Source: Pictodentalium vernedei (taxonomy: Eukaryota > Mollusca > Scaphopoda > Dentaliida > Dentaliidae). Taken from it: DNA of 64,000 nucleotides. Position 1 is the first letter of the stretch. Every line of letters begins with the position of its first letter. The position numbers and the translations under genes are program-made. Location: positions 457,202,681 to 457,266,680 of the forward strand of contig CM062296.1 in assembly GCA_031216915.1 (NCBI GenBank), in the 5' to 3' direction. Under the pieces are notes generated by a model. The model did no database searches and was not told the origin of the DNA. It saw only the letters and a program-made list of their open reading frames with translations. Of the stretch, positions 42,487 to 53,640 are shown one piece after another.

Positions 42487-43083
42487 TTGATAATTACCAA
42501 GAAACAATACATTTTTGTGTAGGTTATGAAACAGCCTTTCACTATTGGACAGAAGACCTCTAAGGTATATATTGCATGATTTGTCAAATTCAGTTTATCA
42601 TTTTCTAATTGCTAAGGTGAATTCAAAACTACATCATGTTAATTGTATTTGCAGATCTGATCAAAATCTTTTATCATTGACTAGAAAGCTCTCCAGAAGA
42701 GAGCTGTCCATAAGTTGGTGAGACCTACTAAAATTTCACATTCTGAGTGCCCTCACAGTTTCTAGGCCAGGCTTGGCTGTCTATAAGGATAGCCAACATT
42801 TGACTAAAAACAACTGCAAATCAACAAGATGTACTCTTGTCAAAGTATATCAAAAATGAAAATAATAATTGTTTTGAAATGTTCAGAGAAACTCTTTTTG
42901 TTTCGAGTTTCAAGAAATTTTACTGGTCATTATGTCAGGTGCAAATAATTAGTGCCTAACAAACATACAAATTGACAGTCTTTTGATTTTGAGGCAAGCT
43001 GTCACTCTTGCACACCATGGTAACTGCAGTTTTTACTTTATGTGACTAGACAACAGTGCAAGTTGGTTCCACCTAGCAATCGA
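42487..43083. other. Unassigned sequence with a degraded foldback trace
   Basis: Around 42755-42830 CCAGGCTTGGCTGTCTATAA then GGATAGCCAA is a worn copy of the GGCAGCCAAG palindrome. No gene is seen. Confidence 0.4.
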
Positions 43084-43255
43084 TTAACCCTTAACCAACA
43101 AATTGACTGCATCCACCATGTTATACAAATTGTACTGTGATAAAAATTTAACAAAACCATATGTGACTCCCAATTGGAATGAGCTCATCATTCCAATGAG
43201 GGATCGCATGATATGGTTTTGTTGGAATTTATTTTAAAAATTGGCTGAAAAAAAT
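43084..43255. mobile_element. Diverged copy of the TTAACCC foldback MITE
   Basis: TTAACCCTTAACCAAC, ACAAAACCATATGTGACTCC, core GGAATGAGCTCATCATTCC and GCATGATATGGTTTTGTTGG match 40589-40830. The right terminus is degraded. Confidence 0.65.
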
Positions 43256-44370
43256 TGAAATAATCGGTCAGATACTCTTGATATCATGTTGTATCTGTAG
43301 AGTTCAAATTGATTTGTGGGAAATAGGCCAAATAATTCAATGTCTGCACAAAAATGTGAACAATACACCATGAATTAAAAGCTGTAGCATTCCAAGTCTT
43401 CAAACTAATCAAACTTCACTTTCCGAGAATTGGTGCATAACACAATTAGACAAACTTCAAAGGTCAGTAATGCTACTACTCACTGATTTTTGCTCACGTA
43501 TTCCATGAAGAATCATCGGATTGACTTCTGCAAGTTGCATTTCATATACTGAACTGAAGTAAACTTGATAAGTGCTGCAAAAAGCTTATTCGAAAAATAC
43601 GGTAATATTTTTGGAATCCCTACTTAATGTGTCTCAGTGGAGTGAACGGTAGGCAGATGTTTGTTGATGTTTTTCTTGAAAACATTTTCCTGATGCCTGG
43701 ACTCAACAATAGTGAGCTTCACTTCAAATGGTAACGAGCAGTATACAGTGCCTTCCATTTTAAAAATCCAAAGACTGATGATAGGCTGCTTATTCGCAGG
43801 CTTGAACTTGATGAGGCTAAAAATTGATTATATTAAAGTGCCTGAGAAACTATTTACTTTTCGAGTCGATCCTAACAAATTTCTAACATTGTGATTTTCA
43901 AATTGTGCAAAATGTGAATTTCAGAAGTCAGGAGAATAAGTGTAAAAGATAAGAACATTTTCATTATGTGTTTTTTTAAATATGCTACAAGTATATTTTA
44001 TTCATTGGTAAAGGTGTAAATTGTATTAAAACTTGAAGATGAAAACTTTGAAATGGATCCAAAAAATTAATCAAGAAAATGGTATACTGCCTGCTTATGA
44101 ACAATGGGTGAAAAAAAAATGGAGAAACAGAAAATCAATTTGGTTCAGTGGAGCCCTATTAATTGAATAGTCATTTTGTCGGTGAAAAAACTTCAGTTAA
44201 CAGGAGTATATAGGCTACAGGAATTTGACCCTTTTCATGCAACCTGCTGATAAAACTGAGCTTTGATTCTACTATATCATATTCTATTATATTCTATTTT
44301 GATAGTTCAAGTAGCTTGGGCAATCAAGATTTAATAGTTTTAATGCTTGTATTGGATGTTCTGAAGCTAA
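43256..44370. other. Unassigned sequence
   Basis: No gene or repeat is recognised. The open frame at 43712-43894 is unremarkable. Confidence 0.4.
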
Positions 44371-44598
44371 ATAGGTCTCTTAACATGGGGAAAACTCTGT
44401 GGTTATCTAAATTATGCCGTGATGGATCACAGTCTCTGTACTGAAGGCAAAAATAGGTCTATGAACATGGGAAAACTCAATGGTTATCTAAATTATGCAG
44501 TAATGGATCACAGTCTCTGTACTGAAGGCAAATAGGTCTATGAACATGGGGAAACTCTGTGGTTATCTAAATTATTCCGTAATGGTTCACAGTCTCTG
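44371..44598. repeat. Three tandem units of about 80 bp
   Basis: ATAGGTCT begins units at 44371, 44453 and 44532 (82 and 79 bp apart). Each contains ACATGGG.AAACTC, GGTTATCTAAATTAT and CACAGTCTCTGTACTGAAGG. Units 1 and 2 are about 90% alike by eye. Confidence 0.85.
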
Positions 44599-44599
44599 A

Positions 44600-44847
44600 T
44601 TAACCTTAAATCCCCATACGGCCTCAAACAGCCCCTTTTATATTGCACTGAAAAAGTTGTCCAAAGTGTATGCTTCCTTGAGAACTCCACTTGTAGGATA
44701 CTTTTGTCCTGACAGTGTTTCTTCATTATTGTTGGCTGCCTGTACAAGCACCCAACAATAATGTAGAAACACTGTTAAATCTGCAGCTGTGTGCATGTAT
44801 ATACAGCAGTTATTATCATAAAATTAATCTGTGGACTTGAGGGTTAA
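44600..44847. mobile_element. Foldback MITE with central hairpin
   Basis: Outer ends TTAACCTTAAATCCCC and GACTTGAGGGTTAA. The central stem at 44716-44777, ACAGTGTTTCTTCATTATTG then TTGG against CCAACAATAATGTAGAAACA then CTGT, is nearly perfect. Confidence 0.75.
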
Positions 44848-45272
44848 TCATAGTTTATTCAGCAGCCTATATGTTTGACAGGTCCAATTTGTCCTGAAGG
44901 TACAGTAAATGCTTGGGTGTTTGGAAGTTCAATACAAAATAGTGTTATTCAATTAAGAAGTTCCATATAAGTGGCCTCCATTGTATGTTATTAATTAAAA
45001 ATTAAAGGTGTCAAATGAAATAACTTATTTGTTTTGTTTTTCTTTATTTATAAATTTTGATCCTGCTGAACTCATTGATTGCCATTGAATAACTTTTGAT
45101 ATTTTTTCATTGTTAATTTTTCTCTTATTTTATCACTCCAAGTAAAGATCATCAGCTTTACAGGAATGAGGCGAAAAGCTCATTTTACTGAAGCCTCATA
45201 AGGCCTAAGAAAGTCAAGAACCTGTTTCTCAAGCCCTCTTGCATGGTCATTTTGGCAGCTGCATGCTCTCTT
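44848..45272. other. Unassigned sequence
   Basis: Nothing recognised. Confidence 0.35.
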
Positions 45273-46740
45273 AGCTCACCTGACTGAAAGTCAGGGTGAG
45301 CTTTTCTGATCACTTTTTGTCCGCCGTACGTCATGAAGGTGGTGTTTGGGTCATTTTCTCCCAAGCCACTGGCTGCAGTTCAATGAAAATTCACATGAGT
45401 AGCGGTTTTATAGGGGCATTTAAGTTTTTCTTCAAATTGGGTTTCTGCTCATATTGTGGAGAGGGTGGGGCTAAAATGCACAAAATTTTAAAAACTACTA
45501 TTCTCATGAACCAGCCGTAGCAGAGACTTGATATTTGGTATGCAGCTTCCATTTGAGGTGTAGACTCAAGTATGACAGGCAATATTTGCCTTCGTTCTGA
45601 GAGGGGCAAGAATTTTTGCCCCGCCCAGAATTTCTATTTCCTGAACCGACAGGCCAATTTGAACCAAATTTAATATGAGGTATTATTGGGTTATAAGTAC
45701 TTGATTTATGCCAAAACATTTTTTCCTGCCGCCCCGTGGGAACCTCAGGAGCCAAAAATAGAAAAAAACGAAAATGTCCATATCTTCAAAACTGCACGGC
45801 ACTGAGAATTTTTATTTGGTGTGAGGCTTTCTTGGGACCAACAGACAGGAATGGTAAAAAAAAATTGCCATCGGTTTTGTCATAAGGTACTTTTTCGGAT
45901 CTTTGAAAAAATGCTGAGTCAGCATTTTTTTACACTGTGGGCAATGGGTAAAAATTAAAGAATTCTTTGCTTCCAAACCACTGCTCCAAAAGCTTTCATA
46001 TTTTACATATAACATCTTTGGAACATTGATTCACATATTGTTGAAAGCAAATCCCTCAGTCCATATTTGGGTTTCCTATGGGAGCCCAAATGTTCAGATT
46101 AGTGCAGTATGAGGAATATTCTTTAAAAATCTTCTTCAGATCTACCAATAAGAATCTTTTGATATTTGGTATGCAGCATGCTTAGGGGGGTGAGATTCAA
46201 GTTTGTTCAAGCCAAGTCCCTGGGTTCATATTTCGGCTGAAAATTTGGGGTCCCGGTACGGACTTAGAAATTTTGGGTCAAAATCCGGAAATTTGTTTTT
46301 TGGTTTTTTATGCATTTTGGTCAATTTTAAGACAAATTTTGTGTTTTTTTCTCCTCTGAAAATTTGGGGGCCGGGGGGGACTTAGAAATTTTGGACCAAA
46401 ATCCGGAAATTAGTTTTTTTGGTTTTTTATGCATTTGGGTCAATTTTAAGAAGAAAAAAAAATTTTAGTCTGAAAATATTTTGTTTGGGACTTCGAAAAT
46501 TTCCGAACAAAAATAAAAAATTGTTTTTTTATGCATTTATCTCAATTTTGGGACATAAAAGTGCAGGAACTGAAAATAGAAGGAAAATCCTGTGTATTGT
46601 GTGGGCACAATCGCTTCATCTAGTTGGTATATGCTTTTCTTAGGAGGGGCGTATGCAGCTTATTCAAGTCAAGTCCCTGGTTTGATATTTAGACTACCAT
46701 GTCAGGTGAGTGCCCTCAGGCCCCCTGGGGCCTCTTGTTT
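45273..46740 (+). mobile_element. Family A element containing a foreign tandem array
   Basis: The 5' end AGCTCACCTGACTGAAAGTC (hairpin) is as at 14527. The 3' end is CAGGTGAGTGCC, AGGCCCCCTGGGGCCT and CTTGTTT. Instead of many 167-bp units it holds, after the first unit, a different array at 46238-46600: GAAAATTTGGGG begins repeats at about 46238, 46358 and 46473, each with GACTTAGAAATTTTGG, AAAATCCGGAAATT and TTTTTTATGCATTT.GGTCAA. Confidence 0.75.
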
Positions 46741-47217
46741 TATAACCAATAACCAATACAAACTAAAAAAAAAGTAATAATAATTGAATGGTTTTTGTCT
46801 GATATTTTACCCAAGTTAATAAAATTGATAAATTTGTCCCTTGAGTGCAACAAGGCTTTGCAATGGTTTTTGCACTCAAAGACGAAATACACCACTACCC
46901 ATGCTATTCTGTAGATTATGAAGCCTAAAACATAAAACAAACCAAGAACATGAACTTTTGATGGCAAAGAAATAATAACTAAAATAAAAAACCACCTGCA
47001 TGCAATTTTACAAAAAAATGGCCTGAGAAACAAGATCTACTTTGTGCTGCCTAATTAGTTCAGTGCTAGAAGTGCATATTTGGGCTTGAAGGGTAATAGA
47101 AGCCTTTATTTGACACATAGAAAATTTCAGAGAGAGCAGTGGTAAGTGGGCTTCAGTCAATTGCTGAAAAGAGTTTTTTTTATGAAAGTATCATTTGAAA
47201 TTAGGTAGACATTACAT
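46741..47217. other. Unassigned sequence
   Basis: No gene is recognised. The minus-strand frame 46740-47033 has a low-complexity hydrophobic translation with no known family. Confidence 0.35.
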
Positions 47218-47415
47218 TAAGCCCTCTGCATGCTGATGTCAAAATACTGAAATGTCAGGAACATTTTTCTCCAAATGCAGCTTGAAATTTAACCAGTTGA
47301 ATCTTCTTTGACTGCATTCAATGAGCTCTCCCAAACAAGATTGCATTGGTTAAATTCTTAGTTTCATTATGTTGCTTGAAATTGTGATATTTCAACATAG
47401 TTTGCAGAGAGTTAA
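47218..47415. mobile_element. MITE with TTAA(G)CCCTCTGCA ends
   Basis: It runs from TTAAGCCCTCTGCATGCTGA to TTTGCAGAGAGTTAAC. The inner stem TTTAACCAGTTGAATCTTCT then TTGAC pairs with CAAACAAGATTGCATTGGTT then AAA. The same core is found at 47825-47889, 48995-49055, 53505-53575 and 55590-55625. Confidence 0.7.
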
Positions 47416-47824
47416 CTCCCAACACTGGTAGTAAATAGAGGATATGGAATGAGTGTTTATTTTGTGTGATATTCATGAAACATGTCTTTTGCCGAGCCTC
47501 TTGTGAGTTAGAGTAGAAAAGTCAAACATGTTTTATCATTGTATTAATTAAAGAAACTTGCATTCCATATTCGGTTTATCATATGATACCCAATTTGTAA
47601 AACAAAACATAGCATTTTAGGCCTATAAAAAAACATTCCTGTTTGTCAGGCAATTCTTCTTCAATTTTATGATGGAGAGAGGCTTTTTGTTTTGGGTTTT
47701 GTTTTTTTTTATTTATTCACCAACAGTTCTGAAAAAAGTTGGAATCAGAAATTTAACTACTTACACTATCATGTTGCAAGCCAGTGTTTTCAGCAGTGAA
47801 AATTTCCCATAATGTAATTGAAAA

Positions 47825-47889
47825 TTTAACCAACTGCATCTTGTTTGACAGCTCTGTGATCTCTGTCAAACAAGGTATAGTTGGTTAAA
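47825..47889. mobile_element. MITE core hairpin of the same family
   Basis: TTTAACCAACTGCATCTTGT then TTGACAG is inverted as CTGTCAAACAAGGTATAGTT then GGTTAAA. The flanks (47770-47820 and 47890-47930) are probably the rest of the element. Confidence 0.7.
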
Positions 47890-48214
47890 TATTTGTCCTA
47901 CAAGAGCAAATAGTGTCATAGAAGAAATTTCCGGGTTAAAAAAAGGTGATGAGGCAGATTTTCTATGACCAGAGAGGTGCCAGAGAAACAGGATTTTTTT
48001 TTTTTTTTAATAGTCTTAGTGTAAAAAAAAAGGTTAACAAGAAAAATTCAAGCATCTCAAAAGTTGGTCTGCATATTGATCTACTCATTTTAAAATTGTT
48101 TTTCACGAAATTATTTGCTGCAAAGTTGGACCACAGAATGAAATCGCTTGAAAATATCTTAATGCAATGTTGTTTTGAATAGTTATCTTGACACAAACAT
48201 GCATTTGATCTTGT

Positions 48215-48500
48215 AGAGTAGTGGTACATTGGTTAGTGCATTAGACTTAAAACCTAATGTTTGACAGTTCAATCCTAATTTGTGTTATCTTTGCTGTTTC
48301 CTTTGACAAGACACTCATTCCCGATTGCCCACTTGGTGGCACTGTGTACCAAGGTATGCTGCACATCGATAGTTCACTTGTCTTCAACCGCCACTTACTC
48401 TGCTTGTGCCAGGTTAGTACTTTGGATAGTCAGATAGTTGTACAGTGATTCTCTCTGAGTACTCTAGCTTCCTCCTCCAATAAAATTAAGTGTCCTGAAG
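48215..48500 (+). mobile_element. Old SINE copy (tRNA-like head)
   Basis: GTAGTGGTACATTGGTTAGT and GACAGTTCAATCCTAATTTG recall the A and B boxes. The body words GACAAGACACTCATTCCCGA, GTATGCTGCACATCGATAGT and GTCTTCAACCGCCACTTACT are altered versions of the SINE body at 13950-14050. It is strongly diverged. Confidence 0.65.
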
Positions 48501-48524
48501 TGACCCTGGTTGTTGAAAGTACTG

Positions 48525-48762
48525 TTAACCCTTAAGGGCCTAATTCCGACTTTTGTTAACTTTTTAATGCAAAAGGAACAGGTGCCCCAACATGCATTGT
48601 TTGGGTTAACTCAAAACTTTTTAAGTACCTTGTCAGTCATTTCTTGGCAACTGCCACTGTAGGCAGCCAAGATTTCATGAGAAACAACTGCAAAACCACT
48701 GGAGGTAGACTTTCAAACTAGAGCGAAAGTGTAAAGAAAATCCCCAGGCCCTTCAAGGTTAA
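48525..48762. mobile_element. MITE with TTAACCCTTAAGGGCC ends
   Basis: The left end TTAACCCTTAAGGGCCTAAT is inverted at the right as AGGCCCTTCAAGGTTAA. The central stem TCTTGGCAACTGCC/GGCAGCCAAGA links it to 40826-41062. Confidence 0.75.
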
Positions 48763-49489
48763 ACCTCAATTAACAAACAAACGAATTTGATCTTTATGCA
48801 TCCAGTTGAAATCATCGTAGCTAATTTTTATTATGTTTTGAAATTGACCAATCTAATCCATGGAAGGTGTTATTGAGTAGTATTTGGGGGTAAATCAAAA
48901 CTCTGAAGTGCAAAACAACACAGAATACAGACACGTCAAATGATAAAATAGAATTCTTTTTGATGACACTATTTTCCTGAGGAAGGGACTAAAAATTTAA
49001 CCAATTATATTGTTTGACATCTGAGTGAACTTGATCAAGGTATCGTAGGTTAAATTGCCTGCTTCATTTGGGAAATCTTTGCTGACAAGAACATTTTTTA
49101 GCCCAGCACCTGAGTGCCAAGTATAAAAAATGTGCAAGTTTAAATTTACAGCCTGAACAGTTTTCCCACAATATTTTAAGTCTATTGGCTTGTTAATGAT
49201 TTCTTGTTATATTGTGGCTATCTGTAAAGGCATGCGATACTCTGCTGAAAACAACAGCTAGTATAATTCAGTGTTACTTTAAAACTGAGCCATTTAAAAT
49301 ACATTTAGATGAGAGCTGAATGTGCAGTTTCTGAATATGGTTTCCTGTTTTAAAAATGCACTACCAGTAATTATTAGCTTTCCATGGGTGGAGAGATGCT
49401 GCTTTTCCACGGGTAGGTGAGTCTTTTACCTTAAACATAGGACTTGGTAGCCAATTTTTGGGGTGCAAGTGCTATGCCTGAGCAATATA
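48763..49489. other. Unassigned sequence with one MITE core
   Basis: At 48995-49055 TTTAACCAATTATATTGTTT then GACA and GATCAAGGTATCGTAGGTTA then AA form a worn copy of the 47825 hairpin. No gene is seen. Confidence 0.45.
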
Positions 49490-50100
49490 AATTATAGTTT
49501 CAATCGGAATTTTTTTGCCAGAGTTATGCCCCTTTTCATCTTAGAATGCCTGAATTGCCTAGAATTTTGTCCAGAGCTTTTCTCAGATGATTATAGGTCG
49601 ATTTTGTTGAAACTTGGTAAGGCTGTTCACTTCCATGGGAACCTGTGCACCTGCGATTATAGTTTTGTTCAGACTTTTTTTCCCCAGAGTTATGCCCCTT
49701 ATCAACTTAAAATACCAGAATTTTATACGGAGATTTTCTCAGATGTCTATGGATCGATTTCTTTGACACTTTGTATGGATGTTCACTACCATGGGAACCT
49801 GTGCACCTGCGATTATAGTTTCGATTGGACTTTTCTTGCAAGAGTTATGCTCCTTCGCATCTTAGAATGCCTGAATTTTGTCCGGAAACTTTCTCAGATG
49901 TTTATGGGTCTATTCCTTTGAAACTTGGTAAGGATGTTCAGTACCATGGGAACCTGTGCACCTCCGATTATAGTTTCAATCAGACTCATTTTGTGAGAGT
50001 TGTGCATCTTTTTGTCTTATGGCGGCAGGATGGGGGGGGGGGGGGGGGGGGTATGGACAGGCCCATCTGGGACACTCACATCTTTAGTTTAATCTATGGA
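49490..50100 (+). mobile_element. Family F tandem array, units of about 155 bp
   Basis: CCATGGGAACCTGTGCACCT recurs at 49633, 49789 and 49943, with CAGAGTTATGCCCCTT, TTTTCTCAGATG and GAAACTTGGTAAGG in each unit. It ends after a G20 run (50032-50051) and CCATCTGGGACACTCACATC, as at 17650-17690. Open frames in the array are repeat by-products. Confidence 0.75.
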
Positions 50101-50604
50101 TAGACTTGTAAACAGCTTCATATTTTGCCATTTTTCACGTGCAGCAGATGATGTTTGGAATGAAGTGGCAAAATTACAAATCATTTTATGATTTGGAAGT
50201 AAAGACGAGAGGATTATTGACAGTAGGATACTTGTTCGTGTTAAAAGTTGCTTTGATCATTTCTCGATATGGGTCTTGAGGTAATGGTAGGGTCTTATTG
50301 GAACATATACATTATTGTAATAAATTGACGGTAACATGGTCTGAGGTTTCCGGCTCAGAGCATATGTTGAAACTTGACACTGTATCTTGGGTGAACATAA
50401 ACTCCAACCTGCAAATCTCAACCATGTTGCAATGTTGTGTTTGACAGAGCAAAGCTCAGAAAGCTCAAACAACATAATTATTATAATTGAATATTTTCTT
50501 TGACCTAGTTCATAATTTCATCACAAAATTTGATTTCCCTGTTACCACTTGAATCATAAGCGATATTTACAATTTATTAATTGAAATGTTTTCCAGCCAT
50601 TTTT
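50101..50604. other. Unassigned sequence
   Basis: Nothing recognised. Confidence 0.35.
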
Positions 50605-52490
50605 AGCTCAACTTTGACGTAAGTCAAATCTGAGCTTATGCCATGGCCAGTTGTCCGTCTGCCTGTCAAAAATTCAATACGGCTCGGGTTAGAGGCCGTA
50701 TTTATGGACCGATCTTTACGAAACTTCTTGGGTACCTTTGTTATGACCGCGGGACGAGAACGAGTGTTTTGGGGTCCGATCCGAAATTCAAGTTGGCCAC
50801 TGGCAGCCATTTTGTACAAAATTAGGTGCAATCAGATTTTTGCACAGAACTTCCATATGAAAGCTCTGATTTGAATAATTTTTTGTATGAATGTTTAATA
50901 CCATGGGATACATCACATATAATACAGGTTTTTTTCTCGTGCATAAATTATGCAAGTTAGACTAACTTTTATGTATTTATTGTTACTTTCAGCATGGTAA
51001 GTGCAAATAACAATACGGCTCGGGCTAGAGGCCATATTTATGAACCGATCTTTACCAAACTTCTTGGGTACCTTTGGTATCACCGTAGGATGAGAACAAG
51101 TGTTTTGGGGTCGGGTCCGAAATTCAAGATGGCCGATGGCACCCATTTTGTACAAAATTAGGTGCAATCAGATTTTTTCACAGAACTTCCATATGAAAGC
51201 ACTGATTTGAATAATTTTTTGTGTGAATGTTTAGTACCATGGGATACATCACATATAATACGAGTTTTTTTCTCGAGCAGAAATTATGCAAATTAGATGA
51301 ACTTTGATTTTTTCAGTGCTACTTACACACAGTAAGTACACATGTCAATACGGCTCGGGCTAGAGAGTCTGTATTTATGAACCGATCTTCACGAAACGTA
51401 TTGGGTACCTTTGCTATCACCTTGGGATGAGAACGAGTGTTTTTTGGTGCGGTCCAAAATTCAGTTGGGCTACCAGTGGCCATTTTGTATCGAAATTAGG
51501 TCTAATCAGTTTTTTGTACTCAACTTCTATACGGCTCAGGCTAGAGGCCGTATTTATGAACTGATCTTTACGAAACTTCGTGGGTACCTTTGTTATCACC
51601 GTATAATGAGAACAAGTGTTTTGGGGGTGTGGTCCAAAATTCAAAATGGCCACCAGCAGCCATTTTGTACCAAAATTGGTGCAATCAGTTTTTTGTGCAG
51701 AACTTCTGTATGAAAGTTTTGATTTGAATAAATTTTTGTATGAATGTTTAGTAACATGGAATACGTCGCATTTCATTTTTCTCGTGCAGAAATTATGCAA
51801 ATTAGATGAACTTTGATTTATTCAGTGCTACTTGTACACAGTAAGTGCACATGTCAATTACGGTTCGGGCTAGAGGCTGTATTTATGAACCGATCTTCAC
51901 AAAACTTCTTTGGTAAATTTGTTATCACCTTGGGACGAGAACGAGTGTTTCTGGGTGCGGTCCAAAATTCATGATGGCTGCCAGTGGCCATTTTGTACCG
52001 AAATTAGGTCTAATCAGTTTTTTGTACACAACTTCTATATGGCTCAGGCTAGAGGCCGTATTTATGAACTGATCTTTACGAAACTTCGTGGGTACCTTTG
52101 TTATCACCGTGGAATGAGAACAAGTGTTTTTGGGTGTGGTCCAAAATTCAAGATGGCCACCAGCAGCCATTTTGTACCAAAATTGGTGCAATCAGTTTTT
52201 TGTACCTTTGTTATCACCTTGGGACGAGAACGAGTGTTTCTGGGTGTCGTCCAAAATTCAAGATGGCTGCCAGTGGCCATTTTGTACCGAAATTAGGTCC
52301 AATAAGTTTTTTGTCACAACTTCTATACGGCTCATATTTATAAACTGATCTTCACGAAATTTCTTGGGTACCTTTGCTATCACCTCGGGACAGGAACGAG
52401 TGTGTTTTGGGGTGCCTTTGTTATCACTGTGCTATGAGAACAAATATTTTGGGGTTCAGTCAGACCCACTCTGGGACTCAAAGTTTTCTT
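50605..52490 (+). mobile_element. Family G element with 5' hairpin and several long units
   Basis: The 5' end AGCTCAACTTTGACGTAAGT then CAAATCTGAGCT is a hairpin, and TTGTCCGTCTGCCTGTC follows. Units carry CGGCTCGGGCTAGAGGC, CACGAAACTTCTTGGGTACC, GGGACGAGAACGAGTGTTT and AAATTCAAGATGGC.GCC. Later units are shortened and recombined (51520-52330). It ends CAGTCAGACCCACTCTGGGA then CTCAA, as at 2524. Confidence 0.75.
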
Positions 52491-52705
52491 TTCTAGTTTA
52501 GCATCTGACTGTTACCCACCTTTACAATACTTTACCTATACATTTGTTACAGGCTACGGTCACTATTTATGTACAGACCGTTGCAATACTTTATATGTAC
52601 CTTTGTTATCAGGTCATTACCTAGATGTTTGTCATTGCTGTGTCACATACTATACATGTACATGTCTTAACAAGCTGAGCTACAGTGTCATTGACACTTT
52701 CATTT
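52491..52705 (+). repeat. Family G 3' flank (pair of 13472-13690)
   Basis: The sequence from TTTCTTTTCTAGTTTAGCAT to TGAGCTACAGTGTCATTGAC matches 13472-13690 closely and is continuous with the preceding family G text, so it belongs to the family. Confidence 0.75.
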
Positions 52706-52978
52706 TTTTTTTACAAAATTTATTTCCTGTGTATACAAGATAACTTCTCACTCTTTGTTGTAACGGCATGTGGTGCTAAAGCCACCATGCAGGCATGAGT
52801 TATATTTTTGAAGGAAAGAGATTTTATAAAATTTGGGGTTATTTAGATTGGTATTTATTTTGACTATGTCTGTGCTGGAAGTAGTGGCGAAGCCAGGGGG
52901 AGGTGGGGGGAGTGGGTCTGAGAGGGGCACATGTTAACCCATGTTTGGAATATCAGGCAAGAAAGTTTAATATCTAGC
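52706..52978. other. Unassigned sequence
   Basis: Nothing recognised; T9 run at about 52709 and GA-rich patch at 52890-52925. Confidence 0.35.
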
Positions 52979-53121
52979 AATTTCTTTGATTCTGAGTCCA
53001 TTTGTGTCTATCATATATAAGTTGTGAAAGGCATCAATAATTAGGCCACATTGGCCTAATTATTGATGCCTTTCACAACTTATAAATTATGAACACAAAT
53101 GGACTCAAGTCAAGGAAATTG
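52979..53121. repeat. Large palindrome, arms about 70 bp, 2-bp spacer
   Basis: The left arm (CAATTTCTTTGATTCTGAGT ... GGCATCAATAATTAGGCCA) is inverted in the right arm (TTGGCCTAATTATTGATGCC ... GACTCAAGTCAAGGAAATTG). A few mismatches and indels separate the arms. A single arm piece recurs at 23826-23848. Confidence 0.85.
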
Positions 53122-53434
53122 TGTTTTCTTTTGTCCCGAGTTTCAAAACTTTTCCGATGGGGGTGGGGGGGAACCTCCAACGAGAGGGGGGCACCCTCTC
53201 TTGTGCTCGCCCCCCATATTGCCGCTGCGGGGCTCGGATGATGCAGCAAATCATATTCTGTATGCCCCCCTAACTTTGATATCCTGGCTGGAAGACACTG
53301 TTTTTGGACTTGATAGAATAATGCTGGTATAATAATAGCTTCATTTCATTGGATGGGTACTATTTTTCATTAGAAGCAAACTATGTCATGTTCATATGGA
53401 TTTGTTTTGTTAGAATTTTTCACAATTGCAAAAT
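53122..53434. other. Unassigned sequence
   Basis: A G-rich patch at 53158-53190 is the only notable composition. Confidence 0.35.
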
Positions 53435-53640
53435 TGCGTGCTGATGTCAAAGTACTAAAGTTTCAAGCAGCAAATTTTTTCCCATAATGCAGCTATGAGT
53501 TGAACTAATTCAGACTTGTGTGACAGAGCTCATTGTGAACTCTGTCAAACAAGACTGAATTGGTTAAATTTCAAGTTGCATTACAGGATAAATGTGCAGG
53601 GTTATTTTTAAACGTTACGGCATCATTGTGAAGAGGGTTA
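53435..53640. mobile_element. MITE of the 47218 family
   Basis: TGCGTGCTGATGTCAAAGTA, the core stem GACTTGTGTGACAGAGCTCA against GAACTCTGTCAAACAAGACT then GAATTGGTTAAA, and GAAGAGGGTTAA at the right end match the 47218-47415 element. Confidence 0.65.
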
